Shown here: in pieces, positions 1-11,756 of the stretch | How the letters are laid out: every line of letters starts with the position of its first letter | Numbering within the stretch: position 1 is the first letter of the stretch | Program-made: the position numbers and the translations under genes | The notes under the pieces: generated by a model | What the model was told of the DNA's origin: nothing | Seen by the model: only the letters and a program-made list of their open reading frames with translations | The model's database searches: none | NCBI RefSeq assembly: GCF_004664715.2 | Contig: NC_051069.1 | Span: forward strand, 8,757,501 to 8,821,500 | DNA length: 64,000 bases | Direction: 5' to 3' | Origin: Peromyscus leucopus | Lineage: Eukaryota; Chordata; Mammalia; Rodentia; Cricetidae

Positions 1-639
1 GAGTCAGGCCCAGGATTCTGTATTATCAACAAGCATCTTGGCTGGTCTGGGTCTGCTGCTCACCCCCAGGCATTTGGGGCCCTGCAGTCTCTTTTCAAGC
101 TTACCCCAAAGGCACACACTCCCAACTCCCTCCACTGTGCACAGCCCAGGCCCTTCCTCTTCAGGCTCCCCTTCTTGCAGAAAAGTGAAAACACATGGTT
201 TCCTGGGCAACCACATCCCTCCTCCCAGCTTGCTCTGAGACCTCCCAGCAACTGACTGTGTGACTCTGTGTGGTTCAGAGGAATATTTCAAATACCAGCT
301 TCCCCAGGCATGATCCAACAAAGGCTCATCCCTCTCAAACCCTCTCTCTGAGGGGCCATAGCCCTGTTCCTCTCAAACTTGTAGGGATCTTGGGAAACGG
401 TCCATACCATCACCTTGGTTACCACATAGGTCCGTTCATTGAGAAGGCCATTGCTATGTGACCTTAGGGGTCTGTTTAGCTGGGGGAGGTTAGAGCCAGA
501 GAGAAAGGGAACTCATCTTAGGGCACACAGCAAAACCGGTTTGACAAGGTACTGAAATGGAGAAAAGGAGGGTTGATTGGCTATCTACTGTCTGCCAGAC
601 ATAGGATTGGTATCTTTGAAAACTAACCCTGTAGGGCCC
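1..639. other. Unique sequence, no feature
   Basis: I see no gene or recognisable repeat; short ORFs here have no family signature. Confidence 0.6.
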
Positions 640-853
640 ATTTTTTAAAAATTTGATGCATATGGGTATTTTGTCTACATGTATGTATGTGTACGACATG
701 CATGCGTGGTACCAGCAGAGGCCAGAAGAGGACGTCAGATCCCCTGGAACTAGAGTTAAAGACAGTTATATGTCACCATATCAATGCTGAGAATCAAACC
801 TGGGTCTTCTGCAAGACCAACCAGTTAACTATTATGCCATCTCTCTAGCCCCC
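640..853 (-). repeat. B3/B2-type SINE
   Basis: Reverse-strand B3: read forward it has ccagaagaggacgtcagatc, then cccctggaactag, and ends gccatctctctagccccc, the complement of the tRNA-derived head. Confidence 0.8.
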
Positions 854-854
854 A

Positions 855-965
855 TAAGGACAATTCTTATTTCCATGCTATAACTGAGAAAGACAGAGCT
901 CAAAGAGGTAAAGTGCTTTACCTGAGGTCACCCAGCAAGTAAATGGCACACTCTAGGACTGTCTC
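855..965. repeat. MIR-like relic
   Basis: Shows the pattern actgagaaagacagagctca then gaggtcacccagcaagtaaa, typical of an old MIR. Confidence 0.5.
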
Positions 966-1242
966 CTCCCTAAAGTCATTGCCAGAGACTACTGTTCTCC
1001 AGAGTCAGAGAAGTCATGGGTGCTGAAGATGCCTGCCTGGTGGTGACCTTTGCTGTTTTGTTGGGAGGATTTGACTAGTGGTCTCTGGAGGCTCAGATGA
1101 GGGCCTCTCTCTTGTCTGTTCTTAGCCCAGATCCCTTGTCAATATTCCTATACAGCCCTGGGCATCTTCAGGTGGGTAAGTAGAGACAGGGGCCATTTGC
1201 ATCCTCCGTGCCATCTTTCTGGACCTGCTGGTTTTGTTGTTT

Positions 1243-1347
1243 GCTTTGCTTTGTTTTTGAGGCAGGGTTGCACTATTTAGCCCAGGGGATTCTCCTGTCT
1301 CAGCATCCCAAGCGCTACATTAAAGGTGTGAGCTACGATGCCCAGTT
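1243..1347 (-). repeat. Degraded B1/PB1-like SINE
   Basis: gaggcagggttgcactatt with ctcctgtctcagcatcccaa and ggtgtgagctacgatgccca is a decayed reverse B1/B4 monomer. 1348-2380 is otherwise unique, with a (TC)n run at 1926-1946. Confidence 0.6.
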
Positions 1348-2380
1348 TAGGGGTTTGGAATAGAAGACACCAAGAACATGCACATTTGTGAAAAGGTGCT
1401 CCGACAGTTTCTCTATGTGCAATTAGGAGAATGTAGGTCATTTGAGTGGCCTGTGTCATTGGGTATGTGTGGGAACAGGTGAGTACTTGGGCATACTTTC
1501 ATGTGTGTAGGTTGAGTGTGGGTGACTATACGTGCAAGTGGGTGTGATCAAGGCTGAGGGTGATGTGAGATCAAGTTTATTATAACTGTTGTAGGGAGGG
1601 TCATTGTGACTGGTTGGGGCATGTGTTGGGGCATGTGTATGTGAGAGTCTAGGTTCCCACGAGGCTGTCTACTAATATGCTTTCTGTGATAACGTGTATG
1701 AATGTGTGTACATATGAATGCTTTTGTTTTACTCTTCCTGATCTCTTCTGGTTTTGGTTGGGCACAACTTTCATCCTCAAGTTTCCCATAAGGGTAACAA
1801 TGAGGGATAGAAGAGGAGTACCCTAGGGGTCCCCATGAGGCCAGTGGGAGGGAGGCTGGAGTACATTTCCCTATAGCCAGCTCAGGGACCGCCTATTGGC
1901 TCTCTCCCTCTCTTCCCCTCCCTTCCTCTCTCTCTCTCTCTCTCTGCTAGGGAGCTTAAGAGGATGTGGAGAACATGTTTTCCACCCCAATCAGGTCTCT
2001 TTGGTAAGAAAAGAAAAACCCACAAAGAGGGGGGACACTCCACAGAAGGCAGATTTGTATTGAGATGCTTTATGACGCACACACCAGATAAACTATTTTC
2101 TAATTGTAGCAGCCTACTCTCAAGGCCCCTGCTCTCGGGGCTTAGAAACAAATGGGGATAGAAGTAGGTTAGCACAGATGCCGTGCCAGGCTGGGCCTCA
2201 CATCTGCCTAGGTTTGCTCAAGGACCACTGGAGAATAGGAACACAGAGGAACAAGGAAGGCTGGGTGGCAGTCAGGTCTGGCAAGGTCATTATGGTCCCT
2301 TCTCAGGAAGCCAGAGCCTCTCCTCTAGGCCTTTGACAGATGGCAACTCCAGCTCCATCTGAGGGTTACTAGGAAGGCTC

Positions 2381-2571
2381 TTTTTTCTTTTTCTTTCTTT
2401 CTTTTTTTTTTTTTTTTTTTTGGTTTTTTGAGACAGTGTTTCTCTGTGTAGCTTTGTGCCTTTTCCTGGAACTCACTTGGTAGCCCAGGCTGGCCTCGAA
2501 CTCACAGAGATCTGCCTGGCTCTGCCTCCCGAGTGCTGGGTTTAAAGGCGTGTGCCACCACCGCCCGGCCT
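2381..2571 (-). repeat. B1 SINE with long T tail
   Basis: Reverse B1: T-rich tail, then gagacagtgtttctctgtgt and ending ccaccaccgcccggcc. Confidence 0.9.
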
Positions 2572-2585
2572 TTCTTTCTTTTTTT

Positions 2586-2757
2586 AAAAAAAGATTTGTT
2601 TATTTATTATGTATACATCCTTCTGCCTGCACGCCAGAACAGGGCACCAGATCAAACTATAGATGGTTGTGAGCCACCATGTGGTTGCTGAGAATTGAAC
2701 TCAGAACCTCTGGGAGAGCACTCAGTGCTCTTAACCTCTGAGCCATCGCTCCAGCCC
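2586..2757 (-). repeat. B2 SINE
   Basis: Reverse B2: agatttgtttatttattatg, gagccaccatgtggttgctg and gagccatcgctccagccc. Back to back with the preceding B1. Confidence 0.85.
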
Positions 2758-4030
2758 TGAAAGGAGGGCGCTTTATCCCAAAGCCTTCTGAAGATGCCTC
2801 TGTCAGAGTTTGGAACCGAGGCACAGGGTGCTATATAAGCACAGGAGAGCACCTGGCTAGCAAACGGGGCCTGGGACCCCGACCATGCTTTCTCTTCATC
2901 TGATGACAAGCAGGAGCAGTCCCTCTGGGCTCTTCTGACCAGAAGAGTTCAGGGAATACACAGATGAGGAGCATGGTGTGGGATAGGTGAGGTTACAGGT
3001 AAGCTCAGTTAGCATGCATTGGCCTGTGAGGCCAGGGAGGATTTCCTGGACAGGGTAGTATTTCCTGTGGTAGAGGGGCTAGGCCTGTAGGGCTGCCCCT
3101 CAGTTGGCACCTACAGGCATGGTCAAGTCAGGGGTAAAAAACATGTTATCACTTACACACTTGAGTAAAATTCTTCCAATCTGAGGGCACATCAGAGCCC
3201 CCACTGTCCCTGTGAGTAGACATCGTGATTGCCACCACCCAAAACTGGGGATCCCTACGACTGAGCTGGTGTTCCTTGCTTTACGGCATAGGATAGGGGC
3301 AGAGGCTGGCAGCTAGACTCCAGGCTGGGCCAACAGTCCTGCTTCTCGACACGTCCCTTCTATTCCACAAGGACTTCCTGGGAATGATCAGGGCCTCTGT
3401 GCAGTTCCTGTTCCCAGCGGCTCACAGTCGCCAGGCCCAGGGAGACAAAACGTGCATGATGTGGTGGGGCAGGGAACAATATGGGTAGGGTGGAGGAGGG
3501 CCACAGGAAGCAGGGGCAGGGACAGCCGGGAGCGGAGCTGGCCTGGGGGCTGGGGGTCACTCAGGGACTTGTGACTTGATAAGGTAAGATGACCGCAAAG
3601 AAAAACAGACCAATGAGGCGCCAAAATGGTCCATCAGACGGGATGTCCAGGACGGGGACAGATGTTAGTACTGGAATCCTCATATCCTCCTGCATCAAGG
3701 GCCTTAAATAGTAGCAAATCCAATCCACAGTGGTCACTGGTGTCATCATAGGTATAAAAACCCCTGACATCACAGAAAAAGAAACAGATGTCCGGAGAGG
3801 TGAGATGACTTAGCTGAGTTTATTTCAGGACATGACTGAGCCAGGATATGCCACAAGCCAGTCTGACCACAGAGCTTTGTGTCACTTCTGGCTATCTGCC
3901 TGGGAGCAATGCCCCTAGAAACTGCATATACCTGTGTTCGAGCCCAGGGTCTCTTAGTGGCTTTATTTAGATCATTGTCCACAAAGTCAGTATCCCTGCC
4001 CCTCATCATTCCTCCTCCAAAGATCCCCAG
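2758..4030. other. Unique sequence, no gene seen
   Basis: No recognised repeat or exon; no ORF has a family signature. Confidence 0.55.
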
Positions 4031-4175
4031 TAAGGGGGGCATAGTCGTCCATGCCTATAATCCCAGAATTGGGGAGGAAGGAGCAGGAGATTTGAGCTTC
4101 AAGGTCATTCTTGATTACATAGAGAGTTTAAAGCCATCTTGGGCTCTAAGAGACCCTGTCTCAAAACAAATAGAT
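4031..4175 (+). repeat. Degraded B4/B1 SINE
   Basis: catgcctataatcccagaat, then ttgattacatagagagttta and gagaccctgtctcaaaa. Confidence 0.7.
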
Positions 4176-4360
4176 AGGCAGAGGAACCAAAACAAAACAA
4201 GAGACCCCCAACAAATACGGCCATTTTATCCTTAGACCATAGAATTGAAGAACGTGTCTGAGGGCTGGAGATGGTAACCTGAGTTTCAATCTCTCAGATT
4301 AATAAGCAGAGCAAAAATCCCATTTGCTAGAGGACTGGTGGACTTAATGCACTTTATTCA

Positions 4361-4393
4361 GAGGGAGGCAGGGAGGCGGGGAGGCGGGGAGGC
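4361..4393. repeat. Short GGAGGCGGG tandem repeat
   Basis: About three to four 9-bp units, G-rich; a possible G-quadruplex. The rest of 4176-4730 is unique. Confidence 0.6.
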
Positions 4394-4732
4394 CAGCCGT
4401 TTGAGTATCTGTGAGATGAATTGTGGCTGAGAGGCCAGCAGGCTGCTGTCTCTGAACCAATCATTTGACTTCATTGTGCTCTGATTTTTTTATTAGTAAA
4501 ATGTGGTTGTAACAGCTTGCTTAAATGGGATAGGAAGGCAAAGCACATTGGAGGGTAAAGGACTTTAAAGCCTTGCAGAGCCGGGCCTGGGAGTGGAGTC
4601 ACACTCTGCTGCTGAGGTCTTTTCAGGCTGCCCTGCCCAATTTCAGGAAGCCCTTTATTGGCTGGAAATGTGTTCTTTAAAAAAAAGGAAAGTAAATCCA
4701 ACAATTATTTATTCTATTTGTATGTAGCAGAG

Positions 4733-4765
4733 GGCGCGCGTGCGTGTGCGTGCGTGCGTGCGTGC

Positions 4766-4806
<41 letters not shown>

Positions 4807-4827
4807 CGCGTGCGCGCGCGCACGCGT
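4733..4827. repeat. (CGTG)n(TG)n(CG)n alternating tract
   Basis: About 95 bp of almost unbroken purine-pyrimidine alternation: CG/TG blocks, a (TG) run, then CGCGCG. This composition readily forms Z-DNA. Confidence 0.9.
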
Positions 4828-4945
4828 CACAGTTCACCAGTAGCAGTCAGAGGACAACTTGTAGGAGTTGGTTCTCTGCTTCTGCTGTGGGTTCCAGGGT
4901 TGTTGGGTTTAGTGGTGAATGCCTTTACCCTCAAAGCCACCTCGA
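4828..4945 (-). repeat. B3A-like SINE
   Basis: cagaggacaacttgtaggag, gttggttctctgcttctgc and gtgaatgcctttaccctc match a reverse B3A; the alternating tract is its expanded tail region. Confidence 0.65.
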
Positions 4946-5194
4946 TGGTTCTAGAGACTTCTTAGGATGAAGGAACTCTGGAGACCGCCTTGAGCTTGAG
5001 CCAGCCTCTTGTGCAGGGAGGGTGATGTGAAGAGTGATCTCCTTCAGCTCACCCCCAGCCTGGTTGAAAAATGACCCTGTGCGTTCAGCCTCAGGCTTGC
5101 CTCCATTATGATGAGCAGCCACCACCTCCTCCTTCCCACCAAGGTCTACCAGGGTTCTGGAGCCTGACTCAGATTCATCTCTGTTTCTTTCATT

Positions 5195-5475
5195 AAAAAT
5201 AATACAAAGTTCCATTGGGATGCAGTTGACATACAACGAGGATGATGTGTTACTTGGAATGTCCAAAACAACAAGTTTTGATGTGTGTTAATATTCATGA
5301 AGCAGTCCCCACCATCAGGCTAACTGACATGCCCAGCATTGCCAAGTTCCTGAATGCCAGTCTGGAATCCTACCTGTGGCCTCTGCACTCACCCCACGCC
5401 CCCTGTCACCTGGCAGCACAGAGCTGTCTCCTTGTATTTAGACATTACCTTGCATTTTCAAGAATTCTATGCAGG
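5195..5475. repeat. Old L1M relic
   Basis: gttgacatacaacgaggatg, acaagttttgatgtgtgtta and attttcaagaattctatgc resemble the 3' region of ancient L1M elements. Confidence 0.55.
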
Positions 5476-5660
5476 CTTGGTGAGGTGGCTCAGTGGGTAA
5501 AGGAACTTGCTACCAAGCCTGAGGACCTGAGTTTGATCCCCAGAACCTACAGAGTGGAAAGAGGGAACTGACTCTACAAAGCTGTCCTCTGACCTCCAGC
5601 TGGGTACTGTGGCATCCATGCTCCTCTCATACTATAAGCAAGAGTAAAAAAATGTAAGTG
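5476..5660 (+). repeat. B3A-like SINE
   Basis: gtgaggtggctcagtgggta and aagcctgaggacctgagttt, then gtcctctgacctccagctgg. Confidence 0.75.
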
Positions 5661-5682
5661 CATGTGGTAGCACACACTTTTT

Positions 5683-5727
5683 AAAAAATTATTTATTTAT
5701 ATTTACTTTATGTGTTTGAATGTTTTG

Positions 5728-5775
<48 letters not shown>

Positions 5776-5935
5776 CTACTGTGTGTGCCTGGTACCCAAA
5801 GAAGCCAGAAAAGGACACTGGATCCCCTGGAACTGGAGTTACAGACAGTTGTGAGCCACCATGTGGGTGCTGGGAATAAAACTGGGGTCCTCTGCAGCAA
5901 CAGCAAGTGCTCTTAATCCTCGGCAATCTCTCCCT
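5683..5935 (-). repeat. B3 SINE with internal (TG)n
   Basis: Reverse B3 with a (TG)n of about 40 bp at 5732-5772; ctggaactggagttacagac and gagccaccatgtgggtgctg are diagnostic. Confidence 0.85.
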
Positions 5936-6049
5936 CCACATGACACACGCTTGTAATCCCAGCCTTAGGAGGCAGGAACCCCCAGAGTTCAAGGTTGACA
6001 GAGAAGAAGAAGGGAAGTTACAGAGTGGGTGGGTTTCTAGGTAAAGGTG

Positions 6050-6347
6050 TGTAAAAGTACCAGCCTGACGATGGAGTTCAGTCCCCAGGACCCCTCACCC
6101 CACCCTCCCTCTGAGCCAGATTCTGTGGCCTGTATCTGTAATCCCAGCACTCCAACGGCAAGATGAAGGCAGAAACTGGAGAATTGACAAGGAGCTCCTA
6201 GGCCAGCCAGCCTGGAGTGTGCAGTGGAGCCTGTAAAAAACAATGAGAGAGCTTGAGAGAGCTTGCCTCACCAAGATGAAAGTTGGGAAACAACTCCTCA
6301 AGTTGTCTACATGTGTCATGTCATGCAAGTACCTGGACACACACACA

Positions 6348-6397
<50 letters not shown>
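6050..6397 (+). repeat. Degraded B4 SINE with (CA)n tail
   Basis: atctgtaatcccagcactcc and ctaggccagccagcctggag, followed at 6338-6397 by a (CA)n array. Confidence 0.6.
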
Positions 6398-6398
<1 letters not shown>

Positions 6399-6462
6399 TA
6401 AAAAATTAAGTTACAAGAAAAGGTCAGAGTAAAAATATCAATGAAATAAAAACCACAAAAAA

Positions 6463-6635
6463 GCTGGGTAGTGGTGGCACATGCCTTTAAATCCCAGCCC
6501 TTGGGAGGCAGAGGCAGGCAGATTTCTGTGAGTTTGAGGCCAGCTTGATCTATAGAGTGAGTTCCGGGATAGCCAGGAATACACAGAGAAACCCTGTATC
6601 AAAAAAATCCCAAACCCAAAACAAAACAAAAACAA
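6463..6635 (+). repeat. B1 SINE
   Basis: gctgggtagtggtggcacat to cacagagaaaccctgtatc, then an A/C-rich tail. Confidence 0.9.
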
Positions 6636-6748
6636 AACCCACAAAAAATTAATAATAATGCCAGCAAGGAGAGACATCATTACAGTCTCTAAATACTTTT
6701 TAAAAAAATGAAGGCACATTTTTCTGGACAAATGTGACAACATTTCTT

Positions 6749-6906
6749 TCTTTCTTTTGGTTTTTCAAGACAGGGTTTCTCTGTGTAACAGCCCTAACTG
6801 TCCTGGAACTCGCTCTGTAGACCAGGATGGCCTCAAACTCACAGAGATCCACCTGCCTCTGCCTCCCAAGTGCTGGGATTAAAGGCGTGCACCACCACCA
6901 CACAGC
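6749..6906 (-). repeat. B1 SINE with target-site duplication
   Basis: Reverse B1 flanked by perfect 14-bp copies of tgacaacatttctt (6735-6748 and 6907-6920). Confidence 0.93.
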
Positions 6907-6920
6907 TGACAACATTTCTT

Positions 6921-7540
6921 GAAAGACATACTTTCCAAAATCATTCAAGGTGAAAGAGGTAATACAAGCAGTCCCATAACTATTAATGACATTCCACTTT
7001 TTCATGAAGCAAATGGCAAATGCTCACTGGAGATGATTCTTTCAAGGACGCTGGTGTCTGGGCCTTTCCTACTAGGCGTATGTTGAACACAGGTCAAGTA
7101 CAGAGGAACTCGGCATGACCATTTGTCTCGGTGACCATCCATTCCTGCCTGGGAAGAGCTGGAATCTCCCTCTGATAAATGGGTATCATGTGGGAGCGTA
7201 ATGGCAGCCTGCCCCAGGGGCCTACAGAAGAGTAAGTTGGAGTCGTGAGGCAAAGACCTCAGGAAAAACAGAGTACGCAGAGTATCTGCACACTTTCGTT
7301 AGAGTTGTGATCATGTAAATGCTACCCATTTGCGTGGTTTAAGTAACAAATTAAATTCCCCACAATACCGGAGGCTGAAAGTCCACAGGCCAAGGGCAGG
7401 GAGGCTAGATTTCTCAGAAGCCTCCTTCCCTGGCGGCAGGAAGCCGCTCTTCTCTTATCCCACTGCGATCCTTCCTCTGTGGGGACTCACTCATCCCTGG
7501 ACGGCTCTGGGTAGCTAGATCCCCTCCCCTTGTTCATCTT
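6921..7540. other. Unique sequence, no feature
   Basis: No repeat or exon recognised. Confidence 0.5.
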
Positions 7541-7740
7541 GCTTTTCAAAACAGGGTCTCTCATGGGCCTTGAACTCACTGCTTGGGTTAGGCCGGCTGT
7601 CCAGAGAGCCCCAGGGATCCCCCGGTCTCTGCCTGTCTGATACTGGCATTACACGTGTGCCTGTTTGATTCCACATGGCCTCTGGGGGTCAGATTTGGGT
7701 GCAAGGCAAACACTTTACTAACCGAACCCTCTCTCCAGGT
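7541..7740 (-). repeat. B4 SINE
   Basis: aaaacagggtctctcatggg through ctgtctgatactggcattac and ending gaaccctctctccagg, a reverse B4 (B1-like part plus ID-like part). Confidence 0.65.
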
Positions 7741-7904
7741 TCTTCAACCACCTCTTTAAAGCCTCTACCTCCGAGTACAGCTCCATTCTGAAGGACTGGG
7801 CATCAGTCCGTCAACCTGTGAACTTGGTGCTGCCACAATTTAGCTCATAACAAAATCAAACGGCAACCATTGCTCCTCCCTGGCCTGAGAGGACAGACCT
7901 GGAA

Positions 7905-8215
7905 CTTCCAGGAAGATGGAAGCATTCCAAGAAGATTTCCTGGAAGGGAAACTTAAAATTTTGGTCAAAAGGGAATTAGAGAGAAAGACTGGAAATTCCA
8001 GGCAAATGGAACAGCAAGAACTCCAGCCTGGAAACAGGATGCGGTTCAGGAAAGATAAGCTGAGTGACTGTCTGGATGAATCACAGGGTCGATTGTCCTG
8101 GTAGGTGGAGCTAGGCTGTAAAAGGCCTTGGATGTTGGGAGAACCAGGGGCTTGATTCTGCTGCAATGGGAGCCATTGATAACATCTGGGCTCAAGAAAG
8201 AGGGGAGTGTTGTAC
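7905..8215 (+). repeat. L2 LINE relic
   Basis: gaagatttcctggaaggga, gtaaaaggccttggatgttg and gggagccattgataacatct match the L2 3' region. This explains the ORFs seen here on both strands. Confidence 0.55.
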
Positions 8216-8224
8216 TTTGGGGCA

Positions 8225-8395
8225 GAATCAGGGAAATCTGTGGAGCAAGCTAGTAATTTAGAGCGGGCGTCAAAAGCCCCTGGCCTGCTGGTTCCATGGT
8301 CGGCGTCACCACCGGGTTCCTGATTCAAAGCATCTGGGACCTGGGACGGCATGCTCCTGATGGCCCCTGTGACTTAGGAACCGCTGGAACTTTAC
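8225..8395. repeat. Possible MER5-like DNA-transposon relic
   Basis: ggttcctgattcaaagcatc with ggaaccgctgg resembles MER5-type hAT remnants. Weak. Confidence 0.3.
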
Positions 8396-8900
8396 TAGGC
8401 AGTATGAACAAGGGTGGCGTGGGAGGGGGCGGGGAGCAGGCAGAGATGTGACTCCTCCTCTTCCCTCCCGACTCGGCGTTTCACCCAGGAGGGAACGAAA
8501 GCCTGAAAGGCCAAGGCCTCAGTAGAGGTGGCGCCAGCTCTGAAGACTCATCTTGTGTCCGGTTGTCATGGCATCCGGCGCTGCACAGGACGGCCAATCC
8601 TGCTTCCCCCCCACACACCCTGCTCCCGGAAGCGGGGTGATCACCTGGCCTCTGCGCTTTCCACAGCGCTATGGTTGTTTGTGTCTTTGGTTCGGAAACA
8701 ACACCAAATTGCCAGGTCACCCAGAGATTGTAGCTCGCAATACAATTCTAACGACAATACTGTTTTTTTTTCCAAACTGGGACTGTGAGTCTAGGCTCGT
8801 CTTGGCCCCGCCCACTCCGGCCCCGCCCACTCAACCCATGCTGGCCGTGTCTGCCTTTGGCTCCACTCAAACTCACCCCTGCTACCCTGTCAAGAGCAAG
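8396..8900. promoter_or_regulatory. Locally GC-rich unique block with paired GC boxes
   Basis: ggccccgcccactcc occurs twice in a row (8804-8836), with gggggcggggag at 8425 and a CCAAT at 8592. No gene starts here that I can support. It could be a distal promoter or enhancer. 8901-9284 is unique with nothing seen. Confidence 0.3.
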
Positions 8901-9284
8901 GGCCCTGAATCCTGGCTGTTCTTCCTACTGACCACAGGGAAGATACTCAACTCCTCTGCAGCTTGGGAGTAAAGCACCACATCCTCGGGTTGCTAGGAGG
9001 ATTAAGTGAAGGTGAACTTGGAAAGCCCCGGAATACTATTAAGCATCATGACGGGCCTGCTAAGCTTCCTTAACAGCTATCATGGTCCCATATGCCTTTG
9101 CTCTTTTGGAGTGTCTTAGTCACTGACCTCATACGCTTCATTCATTTTTACCCCCACCGGATATGGCGAGAAACGGGAGTTCCAGGCCAGTGTTGCCTAG
9201 CTAGTGAGTTTGAAGCCATTCTGCTCTCCCAGAGGCGCAGCTTTGGAAAAATAGAAAACAAAAAAAATCGATTGCAGTTTAATT

Positions 9285-9285
9285 C

Positions 9286-9328
<43 letters not shown>

Positions 9329-9345
9329 CAGAGAGAGAGAGAACA
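9285..9345. repeat. (TG)n microsatellite with (GA)n
   Basis: About 40 bp of TG followed by a short GA run. 9346-9767 is unique. Confidence 0.95.
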
Positions 9346-9764
9346 TAACCCAATTTAAGAGAAATAAGACAACAGAGAGAGTGTCTGCTCAGCTTCCACC
9401 AGGCCTCAAACCTTGTGTCCTGGGGTTTCTAGAACATCCTGCCTTCCACCGTCCCCTACACTGTCCCAGGAAGTGAGAGATGCAGGCCGAACACAAGCTG
9501 ACTCCTGCTGTAAACTGCTTCAAAATCTCCACCCCTCTCTGTAAAATCCAGACGAGGCTTTTACACCCAACCTACACCGCTACTTCCTGTTTGCTGTCCG
9601 CCACCTCAGACTAAGGTGTCCCCTGGAAGTTCTGAACCATTCCTTGCTCTTGTATATGTCAGTCTCTCTCTGCTTGGGGTCCTCTGTGTTCCTTCTTCTT
9701 TTTCTCTCTCTCTCTTCTCACTTTAGGAGAGGTATCATCAGGACTGCAGTGTTCCACGGAGTTT

Positions 9765-9767
<3 letters not shown>

Positions 9768-9808
<41 letters not shown>
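9768..9808. repeat. (TG)n microsatellite
   Basis: About 40 bp of TG. The following 9809-10363 is unique with no exon seen. Confidence 0.95.
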
Positions 9809-9810
<2 letters not shown>

Positions 9811-10363
9811 GTGTAAGCACCTGAATGTTCAGTCCATAAGCTGTAAAGGCTCTGAGGAAGAATACAGAGGTAATCATTGGGATCTTCATGGCAAAGAAGA
9901 TCTGTAAAGTATGATTTTCTTTGACACCCAGGGTCCTCTTCCAAACCCCTTTCTGCTCCTCTTCTGGATCCCTGTCTCCTCCTGAGCTCCCCCAAGAGCT
10001 CAGAGCTTCCCAGGGACTCTGTAGCCCATCCAAGTGCTAGCCGGCTCAACCCTGCTTAGTTCCTGAGTTAGATTAAGTCAGGAGCCTTCAGAGTGGGCCA
10101 GTAAAAGGCCTTCCTGGGAACTCTGATGGGGGGAGACCTGTAGTAACCTTTGCTATTTGAGGGGTAAGCGACCCCAGGCAGCGTTGGTGCTTCCTGTGGG
10201 GCCCAGGCTCCCTGTCTTGTTCTGAAGGAAGAACTTGCCAAAGGGAGGATCTTTGAGGGGACTCAGACTCTGGTAAAGTCAAGTGCCAGCGGAGTCACCG
10301 AGGCGCAGAAGGACACTTGCCTCTTGATGTTCTGAATTGTGTGCTACGTTTGCAGCTGACCTG

Positions 10364-10580
10364 GCTTTTATATATTTACTGTGTGGTTGTCTGTGTCTAC
10401 ATGTGCATCTGCCATGATTGTGAGGGTGTCCATGGAGGTCTGAAGAGGGTATTGGATCCCCCGGAGCTGGAGTTACAGACAGTTGTAAGCCACCCATCAT
10501 GGGTGCCAGGAACTGAACTTGGGTATTCTGGAAGAGTGGCAAGTGCTTGTAACCACTGAGCTATATCTCCAGACCCCCCC
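10364..10580 (-). repeat. B3 SINE
   Basis: Reverse B3: gatcccccggagctggagtt and gtaaccactgagctatatct, ending in a C run. Confidence 0.85.
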
Positions 10581-10599
10581 CCCAACTTATTTTTAAAAT

Positions 10600-11162
10600 G
10601 AATATGTGTGGGTAGAGAGTGTAGTGGTTGACTAGCTCTGGATTTGGTCCCCAGCATCACTGAAACCATACATGGTGGCCCTTGCCTCCAATCACAGCAC
10701 TGAGGAGGAGTAGGCAGAAGGATCAGAAATACAAGGTCATCCATGGTTACTGTGATGGTTTGAATGTGAAGGCCCCCCTAGGGTCATATATGTAAATATT
10801 TGGTCCCCAATTGACAGAACTGTTTGGGAAGGATTAGGAAGCATGGCCTTGTTGGAGGAGGTGTCATTGGGCAGGCTTTGAGGTTTCAAAAGCCCACTCC
10901 ATTCCCAGTTAGCACTCTCGCTCCTGGAATGTCTCAAAACGTGAGTTCTCAGCTACTGCTCCAGCACTCTGCCTGCCTGCCTGCCTCCTCCCCGCCATAA
11001 TGGTCGTGGACTCAATCCTTTGAAATTTCCCAAATGAATGCTTCTTTAATAAGTTGCTTTGGTCATGGTGTCATATCACAGCAATAGAAAAGTAATTAAG
11101 ATAGCTACATGGGAAGTTCAAGGCCAGTCTGGGTTACTCAAGGCCCTGTCTTCCCCTCAAAA
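10600..11162 (+). repeat. B4 SINE split by an LTR
   Basis: The B4 (gatttggtccccagcatcac to aaggtcatccatggttac) resumes at 11104 (gctacatgggaagttcaagg) after the LTR at 10751-11103. Confidence 0.7.
10751..11103 (+). mobile_element. MaLR-type solo LTR
   Basis: A 353-bp LTR, TGTGATGGTTTGAATG to TAATTAAGATA, with typical core tggccttgttggaggaggtg. Flanks gttac and gctac fit a 5-bp duplication. ERVL-MaLR class (MT/ORR1-like); no internal genes. Confidence 0.75.
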
Positions 11163-11439
11163 ATACTGGGAACTGAATAGTAATCTGAGGAGGTGGTTTT
11201 GGTGTTGAAATAACAATCATGGCTTCTGGTCTTGGGTTCTGAGCTTCACATTGGTGACTTTCCAGCTCCCTGGCGGGCTCAGAGTAGACATGGGGAGACC
11301 TGTGTAGACTAGACAGGGTCAGCACTCTCTACTCTGACCTACACTTCTTCAGTTTATTTCAGTTGATCCTAGTGGGGCCTGGTGTGACTCTGAAAGCCAT
11401 TGCATGGTCTCTGTTTTCAGGTAATCTCCAGGATATCTA

Positions 11440-11503
11440 TGTGTGTGTCCGTGTATGTGTCTGTATGTGTGTGTCTGTGTATATCTGTATCTGTGTGTGT
11501 GTT
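11440..11503. repeat. (TGTGTC)-like low-complexity run
   Basis: Imperfect TG/TGTC tract attached to a truncated reverse B3 (11504-11570). 11163-11439 is unique. Confidence 0.8.
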
Positions 11504-11571
11504 CAACATGCGTGTTTATGTGGAGGTTAGAGATCAATATCAAGTATCCTCTTCCATTACTTCTCTCATTT

Positions 11572-11735
11572 ATTTATTTATTTATTTAGGTTTTTCGAGA
11601 CAGGGTTTCTCCGTGTAGTTTTGGTGCCTGTCCTGGATCTTGCTCTTTAGACCAGGATGGCCCCAAACTCACAGAGATCCACCTGGCTCTGCCTCCCAAG
11701 TGCTGGGATTAAAGGTGTGTACCACTACTTTACTT
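11572..11735 (-). repeat. B1 SINE
   Basis: (TTTA)n tail, gagacagggtttctccgtgt, and gctgggattaaaggtgtgta. Confidence 0.9.
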
Positions 11736-11756
11736 TTTTAAAGGATTTTTATTTTG

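Noticed and set aside
7840..8352. 170-codon minus-strand ORF and the facing 62-codon ORF
   Set aside because: The region matches an L2 relic and possibly a MER5-like relic; no protein family is recognisable.
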